Shown in pieces: positions 42,123 to 50,846 of a stretch of DNA of 64,000 nucleotides (position 1 is the stretch's first letter; each line of letters begins with the position of its first letter). The notes under the pieces were generated by a model. The model saw only the letters and a list, made by a program, of their open reading frames with translations, did not search any database and had not been told where the DNA came from. Origin of the DNA: RGIG6353 sp045660745 (lineage in GTDB: Bacteria; Bacillota; Clostridia; Oscillospirales; SIG627); contig JAZREJ010000005.1 in the NCBI GenBank assembly GCA_045660745.1, positions 1 through 64,000 on the forward strand, written 5' to 3'. The translations under genes and the position numbers were made by a program.

Positions 42123-43562
42123 ATGATCTTTTTATCGGACAATTTTCGCAAATTCAGACTGAGCCACAAACTATCACAAAAGGATGTGGCAAATCTTCTC
42201 GGCATAAGTGACAGAGCAATATCAAAGTGGGAAAACGGGCTGTCTGTTCCCTCCTCTGAGCATCTTGTGCTTCTTGCCAAAATATTCAATATAAAAGTGC
42301 ACGATTTTTTTGATACGTCGGATGAGCGAGCGCTCAGTACCAAGTATACCGCTATGGAATCCGCACGCGAGCTGTACAGAATTGGCAGAGGCCCCTCAAG
42401 TTCCCATACGATAGGCCCCGAACGTGCCGCTTTAAAGCTTCTTGAAAGATATCCCGAGGCTGATTTTTTCAAGGTAGTGCTTTACGGGTCTTTAGCAAAA
42501 ACAGGCAAGGGACACGGCACGGATGAGGTCATAAGAAAGACGCTTGCACCCGTGAAATGTACTGTAGAATTCAATCTCGCCACTACTCTTATCCCACACC
42601 CAAATACAATGGACGTCACGGTGTTCAAGAACGGGGTGGAGATAGACAAAAAACGCATATTAAGTGTCGGAGGCGGTAAATATGTTTTTGACGGTGAGGA
42701 AAACACAGAGACCTTCGCGCCTTACAAAGAAACAAAATTCCACAATATTGCAAAGTACTGTACAGAAAAAAACATAAGACTTTGGCAATACGTTGAAGAA
42801 AATGAAGAAGAGGGCTTTTTTGACTACATGACGACAGTCTGGGAGACCATGAAAAAGTCTATCGCGAACGGACTTCGCGATGAAGGAATACTTCCGGGAG
42901 GACTCGACGTACACAAAAAAGCAAAATCGCTTTACAACAGTCAGCACGTTGATGAGTCCTCACAGACCAAGGAAAACAGACTTGTATGCTCCTACGCTTT
43001 TGCAATAAGCGAACAGAATGCATCGGGTGAGACTATCGTTACCGCTCCCACCTGTGGCTCGGCGGGAGTGCTTCCCTCGGTTCTTTATTACCAGCAGACG
43101 AAAAACGGTTATTCGGATACAGAGATAATCCACGCACTTGAAACAGCTTCGGTTATAGGAAATCTCATAAAGACCAATGCCACCATTTCAGGGGCTGAGG
43201 GAGGATGTCAGGCGGAGATAGGTACTGCCTGTGCTATGGCTTCAGCGGCGCTTGGCGAGCTTTTTGAATTTAACATTGACAAGATAGAATATGCAGCAGA
43301 AATCGCAATAGAGCATCATCTGGGGCTTACCTGTGACCCGATATGCGGTCTTGTGCAAATACCATGTATTGAGCGCAATGCGGTTGCCGCCATGCGTGCA
43401 ATAAACGCTGTAAATCTTGCCTCCTTTCTGTGGCATACGAGAAAGATATCCTTCGACAGGGTTGTTGAGACCATGCGTGAGACAGGACGCGATATTTCCC
43501 CGTCATACAAGGAAACCGCCGAGGGCGGACTTGCAAGGCTTGAGATAAACGGTAAGCTTTGA
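42123..43562 (+). CDS. XRE helix-turn-helix fused to single-chain L-serine dehydratase
   Basis: A 479-residue fusion. Residues 7-62 are an XRE helix-turn-helix (KLSQKDVANLLGISDRAISKWENG). Residues 78-479 are a complete iron-sulfur L-serine ammonia-lyase: the beta domain with YRIGRGPSSSHTIGP (85-99) and the alpha domain with TAPTCGSAGVLPS, then probable [4Fe-4S] ligands C362 (GGCQAEIG), C404 (LTCDPICG) and C415 (IPCIERNA). The enzyme converts L-serine to pyruvate and ammonia. Such enzymes are usually split (SdaAA/SdaAB) or single-chain without a DNA-binding domain. The HTH could make it autoregulatory. Upstream is the inverted repeat TACTT-GT-AAGTA at 42092-42103, a possible binding site. CGGAGAAAACAAT precedes the ATG. 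Confidence 0.88.
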   Translation: MIFLSDNFRKFRLSHKLSQKDVANLLGISDRAISKWENGLSVPSSEHLVLLAKIFNIKVHDFFDTSDERALSTKYTAMESARELYRIGRGPSSSHTIGPERAALKLLERYPEADFFKVVLYGSLAKTGKGHGTDEVIRKTLAPVKCTVEFNLATTLIPHPNTMDVTVFKNGVEIDKKRILSVGGGKYVFDGEENTETFAPYKETKFHNIAKYCTEKNIRLWQYVEENEEEGFFDYMTTVWETMKKSIANGLRDEGILPGGLDVHKKAKSLYNSQHVDESSQTKENRLVCSYAFAISEQNASGETIVTAPTCGSAGVLPSVLYYQQTKNGYSDTEIIHALETASVIGNLIKTNATISGAEGGCQAEIGTACAMASAALGELFEFNIDKIEYAAEIAIEHHLGLTCDPICGLVQIPCIERNAVAAMRAINAVNLASFLWHTRKISFDRVVETMRETGRDISPSYKETAEGGLARLEINGKL

Positions 43563-43577
43563 CTTATTTTCAAAAAT

Positions 43578-43606
43578 AAAAGCTCCTACAGAAATGTAGG
43601 AGCTTT
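43578..43606. terminator. Bidirectional terminator
   Basis: AAAGCTCCTACA pairs with TGTAGGAGCTTT around GAAA, between the converging serine dehydratase gene and the gene at 43612-44481. Confidence 0.85.
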
Positions 43607-43611
43607 GTGCT

Positions 43612-44481
43612 TTATTTAGCGTTTTCCTCTGCCCACTCATTAAAGACGGAAACGTTTTCGGTCAGCTGGTCGTGATATTTTTGAAATACACCGACTACCG
43701 CGAAATCGTTCGGCTTGAGCGAGTTGAATATGGTGTTGTAGGTATCCTTGATAAGTACTCGTCTTTCCTCCTCGGACTTTTCAACGAGCATCTGTCCGCC
43801 TGCAAAAATCTTGAAGGCGATTATGGGCTTTTCAACACTCTTGAGAGTGTCAAGCATAATTCCTCTGTCAGAAGGGATTATGGGCTTGATACCGCTTTTG
43901 TTCTTTCCTGTTATAAATCCACTTTCCTCTCCAATTCTGCCGTTTCTGAGGTTATACATACACGCCATATAAAAGTCAACGTTCCAGTTGTTTTCCTCGC
44001 TGTACTCTATAAGAGTGGGATGATGAGTGCCTATACCAAGCTTTACGTCGGTACATCTTCTGAAAACGTCAATCATGTCGGTTATTTCCTTAGTTCTGCC
44101 GGTTTCAAATCTTACGTCGGTGAACGTTCCGGAAATGTACATACCGATAGGCTGTACCTCATGCATCATTCTGATGGTAACCTCTGCCGTATCGGTTGAC
44201 ATCATAAAGGGAGAATAAGTCTGAAAGATGAAATTCATCTTACCGCCCTCGTTACGGTAATGCTGAAGTATTCTTATTATATAAGGATCTGCAAGGGGCA
44301 GCATGGTATTTATACCAAGCTCCTCCATTTTATGCATCGCATCAAGGATTTTCACCTCGGTATGATAGTTGAGCATATCCTCTCTGGGGATAAATGCAGT
44401 TATATATGAATGTCCATTAAAGGGATTGTCTCCTATTATGAGCTTTGACACCTTGTGTCCGAAAAAGTCAACGTTATACAT
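43612..44481 (-). CDS. Uncharacterised, probably TIM-barrel, cytoplasmic protein
   Basis: I cannot name this 289-residue protein. It begins MYNVDFFGHKVSKLIIGDNP and contains alternating strand and helix segments (GINTMLPLADPY, MNFIFQTYSPF, IGMYISGTFTD, VKLGIGTHHP, IIAFKIFAGG, DFAVVGVFQK) consistent with a (beta/alpha)8 barrel. Early KLIIGDNPFNGHSY and late KIFAGG could be ligand-binding loops. Distant resemblance to aldo-keto reductase-like proteins is possible but no clear tyrosine/lysine catalytic tetrad was placed. AAGGAG sets the start at 44481. It lies downstream of the leucine dehydrogenase gene on the same strand but behind a terminator. Confidence 0.6.
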   Translation of the reverse strand: MYNVDFFGHKVSKLIIGDNPFNGHSYITAFIPREDMLNYHTEVKILDAMHKMEELGINTMLPLADPYIIRILQHYRNEGGKMNFIFQTYSPFMMSTDTAEVTIRMMHEVQPIGMYISGTFTDVRFETGRTKEITDMIDVFRRCTDVKLGIGTHHPTLIEYSEENNWNVDFYMACMYNLRNGRIGEESGFITGKNKSGIKPIIPSDRGIMLDTLKSVEKPIIAFKIFAGGQMLVEKSEEERRVLIKDTYNTIFNSLKPNDFAVVGVFQKYHDQLTENVSVFNEWAEENAK

Positions 44482-44501
44482 ACAGTACTCCTTATTTACG
44501 T

Positions 44502-44541
44502 AAAAACCTCTTGTAACAAAGCGTGTATACAAGAGGTTTTT
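44502..44541 (-). terminator. Terminator of the leucine dehydrogenase gene
   Basis: AAAAACCTCTTGTA pairs with TACAAGAGGTTTTT around a 12-base loop, in the 90-bp gap downstream of the dehydrogenase gene. Confidence 0.8.
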
Positions 44542-44573
44542 AAAACAGAATTTGCAAGTTCAACGTGAGTAAA

Positions 44574-45611
44574 TTATCTCTTACCCCAGATGCACTCTTC
44601 GGCAAACTCCTCAGCGATAACGCCCTCGGGTCTGCCTGTGTTCTTAGACTCAACGAGGATTCTCTCGATGGTGTTGTAGATGTTGTAAACCTTCTTGAGA
44701 ACTTCTTCCTTGTTGTAGTTGCCTGCAGCCTCACCTGCCGCATTGATTACGCCACCGCCGTTGATAATAAAGTCGGGAGCGTAGAGGATTCCGCGAGCCT
44801 TAAGAGCTTCACCGGAAGCGAGGTCAAGGATAACGTTGTTAGCCGCACCGGCGATAGCCTTACAGTTGAAGTTGGGGATAGTTGTGGGATTAACCACAGC
44901 GCCCATTGCACAGGGAGCGAGAATGTCGCACTCCTGAGAAAGGATTTTGTCAGCGGGAACGATGGTTGCACCGTACTCGTCACGAAGCTTTTCAAGAGGC
45001 TCCATGTTAGTACGATTTGATACGTAAAGAATAGCGCCTTCCTTAGCAAGGTGGTGGCAAAGGTCATATCCAACCTTACCGATACCCTGAACTGCGATCT
45101 TCACTCCGTCAAGGCTATCGGTGCCGTTAAGAACCTTATTAGTAGCCTTGATACCCTGCCATACACCGATGGAGGTAAAGGGAGAGGGGTCGCCGCTTAC
45201 GTGGGGAAGTCCACAGATATATTTAGTCTTACGAGCCATGATGAGAGCGTCATCACAGTCTGTGTTAACATCCTCAGCAGTGATGTAGCATCCGCCGAGA
45301 GCATTTACAGCCTCAGCAAAAGGCTCAAACATAGCCTCGGTCTTCTGAGAAGGATCGGCAATGATAACGCCCTTTCCTCCGCCGAAGTCAAGACCTGCAG
45401 CCGCATTCTTATGAGACATACCTCTTGAAAGTCTGAGTACATCAAAAAGCGCATCATCGCTTGATGCATAAGGATAGAGACGGCATCCACCGATAGCGGG
45501 GCCTCTTACAGTGTTATGAACAGCAATAATTGCACGAAGTCCTGCCTTTTCATTATTTACGAACAATACTTTTTCATGTCCGCGATCGCACATGGTTTCC
45601 ATGAGCTTCAT
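44574..45611 (-). CDS. Leucine dehydrogenase (Glu/Leu/Phe/Val dehydrogenase family)
   Basis: NAD-dependent oxidative deamination of branched-chain amino acids. The 345-residue length fits leucine dehydrogenase (about 365), not glutamate dehydrogenase (about 450). The catalytic lysine is K80 in LDFGGGKGVI, with a second lysine in MSHKNAAAG (K68). NTDCDDALIM and VSGDPSPFTSIGV form the substrate-binding region, and VAVQGIGKVG-like motif (KIAVQGIGKVGYDL) the NAD Rossmann turn. Codon use is strongly biased, suggesting high expression. In spore formers leucine dehydrogenase often acts in amino-acid fermentation or branched-chain fatty acid supply; the bkd genes are not here. Valine or phenylalanine specificity cannot be ruled out. 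Confidence 0.9.
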   Translation of the reverse strand: MKLMETMCDRGHEKVLFVNNEKAGLRAIIAVHNTVRGPAIGGCRLYPYASSDDALFDVLRLSRGMSHKNAAAGLDFGGGKGVIIADPSQKTEAMFEPFAEAVNALGGCYITAEDVNTDCDDALIMARKTKYICGLPHVSGDPSPFTSIGVWQGIKATNKVLNGTDSLDGVKIAVQGIGKVGYDLCHHLAKEGAILYVSNRTNMEPLEKLRDEYGATIVPADKILSQECDILAPCAMGAVVNPTTIPNFNCKAIAGAANNVILDLASGEALKARGILYAPDFIINGGGVINAAGEAAGNYNKEEVLKKVYNIYNTIERILVESKNTGRPEGVIAEEFAEECIWGKR

Positions 45612-45696
45612 AAAATCACCTCTGAATTAAAAATTAACATATCCATGCATGGGATTAGGTGTTTAAGCTTCAACCATACAGAAGAAATATATTGGT

Positions 45697-45725
45697 ATTT
45701 TATCACATTGTTTTTTTAATTGCAA
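45697..45725 (-). promoter_or_regulatory. Promoter of the leucine dehydrogenase gene
   Basis: Minus-strand TTGCAA (45720-45725) and TAAAAT (45697-45702) with 17-bp spacing, leaving an 85-base leader before the start codon. The 302-bp divergent region 45612-45913 holds this and the next promoter and nothing else that I can support. Confidence 0.6.
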
Positions 45726-45800
45726 TATTTTTTTTGCAAAAAATATGTCGATTTTTTAAATTTTTTTGTATATTTATTCTTGTTTATATCATTCTTCGGG

Positions 45801-45829
45801 TTGACAAATACTCTCGAACCACTTATAAT
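45801..45829 (+). promoter_or_regulatory. Promoter of the second CapA-family gene
   Basis: TTGACA at 45801-45806 and TATAAT at 45824-45829 with 17-bp spacing; an 80-base leader follows. Confidence 0.85.
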
Positions 45830-45913
45830 TAACGTATCCGAGGTAAGCGTCGCATTTTGCGTTTTTACTTTTGGATCCGTACTTTAACATTAAAGAAAAG
45901 CAGGAGAACATAT

Positions 45914-47002
45914 ATGAAAACACTTCTTCTCGGAGATCTTTCCCCAACCGCCATTTCTGATGAACTTTTCAGAAAAATGGATATCGAGACGCTTTACAAT
46001 GACACTCAGGATATGCACCGTGACTGCGACGTATGCTTTGTTAACCTTGAATGTGCTATCACCGAAAGTGAAAATGCTATAAAGAAATTCGGTCCCAACC
46101 TCAAGACAAATCCGAATACCGCAAAGGTATTAAAAGAGCTTGGAGTTACACACTGTGGACTGAGCAATAACCATATTTTCGATTTTGGTGTTGAAGGTAC
46201 GCTTGACACCTTAAAACACCTTGATGAAGCAGGAATTGAGTATACGGGCTTCGGTGATAACTATGAGGATTCCCGCCGTGACCTTATAATTGAAAAGGAC
46301 GGCGAAAAAATCGCCATCATCGCCGTGTGTGAGCATGAATACTCCTACGCACTTGAAGACCGAATGGGCTCGCGCCCCTTTGATGAGTTTGAGACTATCG
46401 AGGATATCAGAGAAGCTAAAAAGACTGCCGACAGGGTTATCGTTATATATCACGGAGGCAAGGAGCATTGCCGTTATCCCTCCCCGAGACTTGTACGCGC
46501 CTTCCGTGCAATGGCAAGAGCGGGCGCCGACGTTGTACTCGGACAGCACAGCCACTGCATCGGTTGTTATGAAAATTATGAAGGCTCTCACCTTCTCTAC
46601 GGTCAAGGAAACTACCACTTCGTAAAGCCGTCATTCATGGTAGTTGCAGACACCTGGAATACCTCTCTTGCCGTGAAGTATGATACAAAGACTAATGAAG
46701 TAGAATTTATTCCTTTGGAAAACACAGACGAAGGCGGAATTGAACTTGCAAAAGGCGACAAGAAGAAAGAGATTCTTGACCGACTTGATGCTTGCTCCGC
46801 AAAACTTAAAAACGGCGAATGGAAAGCCGAATGGCACGCATTCTGCGAAACTGTTGCCAATATGTATGGAAACAACCTCGACAACCAGCAAAATCCCCGT
46901 TTTGAATATTCCACCATTATCGGTCACTACCTCGACTGTGAAGCACATACGGACGTGCTCCGCGAAATGTATCCGACCTACAATTCCATAAATGAAAAAT
47001 AA
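45914..47002 (+). CDS. CapA family protein (cytoplasmic type)
   Basis: A 362-residue PGA_cap protein without signal peptide or membrane anchor. It begins MKTLLLGDLSPT, with D8 at the GD metal position. CFVNLECAITE and GLSNNHIFDFGVEG supply the asparagine/histidine ligands, and VIYHGGKEHC and DVVLGQHSHCIGCYE the later histidines, so the calcineurin-like metal site looks complete. LLYGQGNYHF is the usual C-terminal block. Relatives are linked to poly-gamma-glutamate, but cytoplasmic members are probably hydrolases of small phosphorylated or amide compounds. GGAGAACATAT sets the start at 45914; the upstream frame has no site. Ends at a strong terminator. Confidence 0.82.
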   Translation: MKTLLLGDLSPTAISDELFRKMDIETLYNDTQDMHRDCDVCFVNLECAITESENAIKKFGPNLKTNPNTAKVLKELGVTHCGLSNNHIFDFGVEGTLDTLKHLDEAGIEYTGFGDNYEDSRRDLIIEKDGEKIAIIAVCEHEYSYALEDRMGSRPFDEFETIEDIREAKKTADRVIVIYHGGKEHCRYPSPRLVRAFRAMARAGADVVLGQHSHCIGCYENYEGSHLLYGQGNYHFVKPSFMVVADTWNTSLAVKYDTKTNEVEFIPLENTDEGGIELAKGDKKKEILDRLDACSAKLKNGEWKAEWHAFCETVANMYGNNLDNQQNPRFEYSTIIGHYLDCEAHTDVLREMYPTYNSINEK

Positions 47003-47040
47003 AAAGAAAGCCTTGAGGTATCAGCCTCAAGGCTTTCTTT
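47003..47040 (+). terminator. Terminator of the second CapA-family gene
   Basis: A 16-bp stem AAAGAAAGCCTTGAGG/CCTCAAGGCTTTCTTT around TATCAG, followed by a T-run, beginning at the stop codon. Confidence 0.9.
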
Positions 47041-47072
47041 TTATTCGTTCGGATAAATTTTTACAAAGAGAA

Positions 47073-47126
47073 AAAAGCGGGAGGCTCGACGGCTTGCTTA
47101 AACATAAGCCGAGAGTCTCCCGTTTT
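47073..47126 (-). terminator. Terminator of the two-component system operon
   Basis: An imperfect long hairpin: CGGGAG (47078-47083) with CTCCCG (47117-47122) and GGCTT with AAGCC inside. The minus-strand stem is followed by a T-run. Confidence 0.65.
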
Positions 47127-47164
47127 GATTTTAACAAAGCTTGCGAGCTTATCTTGCGTAAAAT

Positions 47165-48640
47165 TTATCTGCCGCTCTCAAGCGTAAATACAAATTCACA
47201 CCATTTCCCCTCTTCGCTGTTGACCCATATCTCCTCTTCGTGACGGTCTATAACTGTCTTGCAGATATAAAGCCCGAGTCCAAGTCCCGATTTATCAAGC
47301 CCGCGGGATTTGTCGGATTTATAAAACTGGTCAAAAACAAGAGGAAGCTCATCGTGGGGAATGCCCTTGCCTTCGTTCTTCACAGAAACAAAAGTCTTTC
47401 GGTCCTTCTGTCTTATGGACACCTCAAGCAATCCTTTATCGTAAGAGAATTTTATGGCGTTGTCAACAAGATTGTAGAGAATCTGATGAATTGAGTCATG
47501 GTCGGCTATAACGCTCATACTGTCAAATTCCGTATCGAAAGATACCTCCAACGACTTTTCATCAATACGGTCGCCACAGGAAATGACAACGTGCCGCGCC
47601 ATCTCACAAATATCAAACGGTGCCTTCACAAGCTTTTTATCCCCCGCCTGAAGTCTGGTTATATCAAGGAGGGAGCTGACAAGTCGGGACAGTCTCTTAA
47701 CTTCCCCCGATACGATACCGAGATAATGCTTTTCCTTTTCGGGAGGTATCGCACCTGTCAGTATACCGTCAATAAATCCCGAAATAGTTGTCATAGGAGT
47801 ACGAAGGTCATGAGAAACGTTGGAAATGAACGTAGTTCGGTTCTCCTCCATCTTCTCAAGGCTCATAGCCATGTTATTGAAGGCATTTGCAAGCTCGGCT
47901 ATCTCGTCGTCACCCTTCACAGGTACTCTGACGTCAAACCGTCCTTGTGCAAAGCTCTTTGCCGCACGGCTCATTGCCTTTAAAGGCTTGGTCATTCTCT
48001 CGCTGATAAAATAGACGGCAAGAAGAGAGATTATAAGCACCCAAAGAATAGTCATGGATATCGTGGAGCCCAAAGAAATAAGAATTGGATTTCGGCTGTT
48101 GGAGCAGACGAATATCGCTCCGAGCATATGTCCCTCGTCCTTATTCTCGTTAATGTCTCCTATATTGTGAGGAGGCATTATATATATCGGGCGGACACAG
48201 TTGATATATTTCTCATCAAAAACACCGCCAAAGCTCGAATAGGTATATTCATCCCATTTTCCCACGTACACCGAGTCAATAATACTTTGAGGTACACTTT
48301 GCGGAACCACACCCTTAGGGTCGTCGCTCTTGACTATAACGTTGCCGAATCTGTCGGTTATGAATATTATGGCGTCACTGTTTTCCGCATTGCGGTTGAG
48401 AATGTCATGTACCTGACTACCTTCGCTTTGAAGAATGTTACCAAATCCGACGTGTCCCATACGCATGGATACGTCTATCATTGAACCTATACTTTCAGCC
48501 GTATTTTCGACAAGCTGTTTTTTGGAATTAAACGAATAGTTATCAACTATGGAAACAAGCATCAGCGTAAGGGCTGTGAAGCTTATAAAAATTATTACCA
48601 TGAAGGCAACGATATATTTTCTGTTTATCCTTTTAAACAC
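47165..48640 (-). CDS. Membrane sensor histidine kinase
   Basis: A 491-residue HK. An N-terminal helix (about 8-31) and a second near 195-215 bracket an extracytoplasmic sensor domain of about 160 residues. HAMP follows (SERMTKPLKAMSRAAKSFAQ), then HisKA with the phosphorylated His in NVSHDLRTPMTTI, and a HATPase_c domain with LVDNAIKFSY and SGLGLGLYICK. Starts at GTG (48640) behind GAGGCGG. The gene follows the OmpR-type regulator by 12 bases, so they form one operon. The sensor domain shows no recognisable ligand motif, and the stimulus is unknown. Confidence 0.92.
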   Translation of the reverse strand: MFKRINRKYIVAFMVIIFISFTALTLMLVSIVDNYSFNSKKQLVENTAESIGSMIDVSMRMGHVGFGNILQSEGSQVHDILNRNAENSDAIIFITDRFGNVIVKSDDPKGVVPQSVPQSIIDSVYVGKWDEYTYSSFGGVFDEKYINCVRPIYIMPPHNIGDINENKDEGHMLGAIFVCSNSRNPILISLGSTISMTILWVLIISLLAVYFISERMTKPLKAMSRAAKSFAQGRFDVRVPVKGDDEIAELANAFNNMAMSLEKMEENRTTFISNVSHDLRTPMTTISGFIDGILTGAIPPEKEKHYLGIVSGEVKRLSRLVSSLLDITRLQAGDKKLVKAPFDICEMARHVVISCGDRIDEKSLEVSFDTEFDSMSVIADHDSIHQILYNLVDNAIKFSYDKGLLEVSIRQKDRKTFVSVKNEGKGIPHDELPLVFDQFYKSDKSRGLDKSGLGLGLYICKTVIDRHEEEIWVNSEEGKWCEFVFTLESGR

Positions 48641-48652
48641 TTTACCGCCTCA

Positions 48653-49339
48653 TTAAAAAAGCTCGAATTTATATCCGACTCCCCAAACGGTCTTAAGAGT
48701 CCACTTATCGGAAACGCCCTCAAGCTTTTCGCGAAGACGCTTAACGTGAACGTCAACGGTTCTTGAGTCGCCGAGGTAATCAAAGCCCCACACCTTATCA
48801 AGAAGCTGATCGCGAGTAAAAACTCTGTTATAGTTGGAAGCAAGGAAGTGGAGAAGCTGAAGTTCCTTCGGGGGGATCTCAATTACCTTACCGTTTATTT
48901 TAAGCTCATACTTCTGAATATTTATCTCAATATTTTCAAACCGTACAGTCTCATCCTCAACGTCACGTCCTGAGCCTGAATAACGGCGAAGCACAGCTTT
49001 AACGCGAGCAAGAACCTCTTTCATATCAAAAGGCTTTACAATGAAATCATCAGCGCCAAGCTCAAGTCCAAGCACCTTGTCGAAAACTTCTCCCTTTGCA
49101 GTAATCATTATGATAGGTTTTTGGGACATCTCGCGTATTTCACGGCAAACCTGCCATCCATCTTTTTTAGGAAGCATGATATCGAGAAGAACAAGGTCGG
49201 GCTCGTTCTGTTTAAAAGAAGCAAGTCCCGCTACTCCGTCCTGAGCGACCTCTACAGCATAGTTTTCCTTTTCAAGAAAAACTCTTAAAAGCTCGCCAAT
49301 GTTGGCATCATCATCAATAACAAGTATTTTTACAGACAT
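48653..49339 (-). CDS. OmpR/PhoB family response regulator
   Basis: A 228-residue regulator. The receiver domain (residues 3-118) has the acidic pair IDDDANIGELL, the phosphoacceptor Asp in LVLLDIMLPKKDG, and the conserved KPF block (DDFIVKPFDMKEV). The C-terminal winged helix (about 130-228) has IPPKELQLLHFLASN and RTVDVHVKRLREK. AAGGAG sets the start at 49339. It is the first gene of the operon with the HK. Target genes are not deducible. Confidence 0.94.
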   Translation of the reverse strand: MSVKILVIDDDANIGELLRVFLEKENYAVEVAQDGVAGLASFKQNEPDLVLLDIMLPKKDGWQVCREIREMSQKPIIMITAKGEVFDKVLGLELGADDFIVKPFDMKEVLARVKAVLRRYSGSGRDVEDETVRFENIEINIQKYELKINGKVIEIPPKELQLLHFLASNYNRVFTRDQLLDKVWGFDYLGDSRTVDVHVKRLREKLEGVSDKWTLKTVWGVGYKFELF

Positions 49340-49445
49340 GATATTCTCCTTTATATTATAATTTTCGTTCATTTTCAAATTGTGAACAAAGTTTACTATG
49401 TTTATAATTATATCTGCTATTATTTACGCTTTTCTGTCGTTTTTG

Positions 49446-50738
49446 TTAAATTTCTGTGTATTCTGAAAGTGTCATGTGCTCTTTCTGAAGCTTAATACGA
49501 ACTACATCTCCCACACGCGCTGAGCCTGTATTTTCCGCCTTGACGTACACAAAATGCTCGGTGTAGCCGTAAAGAAAACCATCGTGAATCTTTTCCACAA
49601 GCACTGAAGCATCTCTTCCCACCATGGAAAGAAGTATCTCATCGCGCACGCTCTCCGCCTCGCTTTGCATTAGTGCGGCGCGCCCGTGTTTTACCTTCTC
49701 GTCTATCTGCCCGTCAAGAAGCGGCGCCTTTGTTCCCTTTCTTTTTGAATACGGGAAAATGTGAGCGTGCAGGATTTTAGCGTCCTTTATAAAGCGTTTG
49801 CTGTCATTAAAATCCTCTTCCGTCTCACCCGGAAATCCACATATCATATCACATGAGAGTGTCGCATCGGGAAACTCTGCCCGTATATTCTCAACCGCCC
49901 TGTAAAGTCCGTCTCTGTCATATCCTCGATGCATTGCGCTAAGTACGTTTGTTGAGGCACTCTGAACAGACAGATGAAAATGAGGAAGCACCGCATGGCA
50001 TGCGGCAAGTCTCTTACACCTTTCAGGGGTGAAGAATGAGGGATACATAGACCCGAGCCTTATCCTTGTGACTCTCGTTGTTTCACATATTGCTTCGATA
50101 AGTCTGCAAAGAGCATCCTCCTCTCCGAAGTCCTCGCCGTAAGACGCGGTTTCAATACCCGTGAGTATAATTTCAGTATATCCGTTTTCTTCGAGGCGAT
50201 GTATCTCGGAAATTATATCCGCACGCTCTCTTGAACGAACTCTGCCTCTAACGTAAGGCACAAAACAGTAGGTGCAAAAATTATTGCATCCGTCCTCTAT
50301 CTTAACGTAGGCCTTTGCATGGACGGAGCGGCTGATTGCCATCTTTTCATATCTTGCACCCGCAAGTCCCGCTACCCCTCCGTGCTCGGTCTTTGATATT
50401 ATCATTTCCGCCTTTTCGGCAACCGACATTTTTCCCGTATTACCGATAACATAATCCGCAAGGGATAGCACCTCGTTTTCCGGGTCACCCTGTGAAAAGC
50501 AACCAATCACAGCAAGTGCACCGCCCGATGCATCACGAAGTCTTGCTGCGCGTCTTATCGCCTTACGGCATTTCGCATCACTTTCAGCGGTGACGGTACA
50601 GGTATTGATGACATATAAATCGCAGCCCTCACGAAGCTCGCCGGTCTCATACCCAAGCTTTTCAAACGCCTCCTTCAAGGCGTCGCTCTCGTACTGATTC
50701 ACACGGCATCCGAGGGTCAAAAATCCAATTTTTTTCAT
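49446..50738 (-). CDS. mtaB: tRNA (N6-threonylcarbamoyladenosine(37)-C2)-methylthiotransferase
   Basis: Radical-SAM methylthiotransferase of the MiaB/RimO group that converts t6A37 to ms2t6A37 in tRNA. The 430-residue protein begins KKIGFLTLGCRVNQYESDA, the MtaB-type start of the UPF0004 domain, with three cysteines (GCRVN, NTCTV, GCFSQ) for the second cluster. GCNNFCTYCFVPYVRGRVRS is the radical-SAM CxxxCxxC motif with the arginine-rich tail. A TRAM domain closes the protein. Distinguished from MiaB by the GCRVNQYES start. A promoter near the AT-rich 50739-50800 stretch was not resolved. Confidence 0.92.
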   Translation of the reverse strand: MKKIGFLTLGCRVNQYESDALKEAFEKLGYETGELREGCDLYVINTCTVTAESDAKCRKAIRRAARLRDASGGALAVIGCFSQGDPENEVLSLADYVIGNTGKMSVAEKAEMIISKTEHGGVAGLAGARYEKMAISRSVHAKAYVKIEDGCNNFCTYCFVPYVRGRVRSRERADIISEIHRLEENGYTEIILTGIETASYGEDFGEEDALCRLIEAICETTRVTRIRLGSMYPSFFTPERCKRLAACHAVLPHFHLSVQSASTNVLSAMHRGYDRDGLYRAVENIRAEFPDATLSCDMICGFPGETEEDFNDSKRFIKDAKILHAHIFPYSKRKGTKAPLLDGQIDEKVKHGRAALMQSEAESVRDEILLSMVGRDASVLVEKIHDGFLYGYTEHFVYVKAENTGSARVGDVVRIKLQKEHMTLSEYTEI

Positions 50739-50802
50739 GACTTTTCCTTTTTTTATTATTCATATTATATAATATCAAAAAAATATAAATTTTGCAATAG
50801 AA

Positions 50803-50828
50803 AAAACACGGGCAACCGCCCGTGTTTT
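50803..50828 (-). terminator. Terminator of the 50847-52781 gene
   Basis: AAAACACGGGC pairs with GCCCGTGTTTT around AACC, shortly after the stop codon on the minus strand. Confidence 0.85.
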
Positions 50829-50846
50829 ATATGTGTTTTCAGCTAG

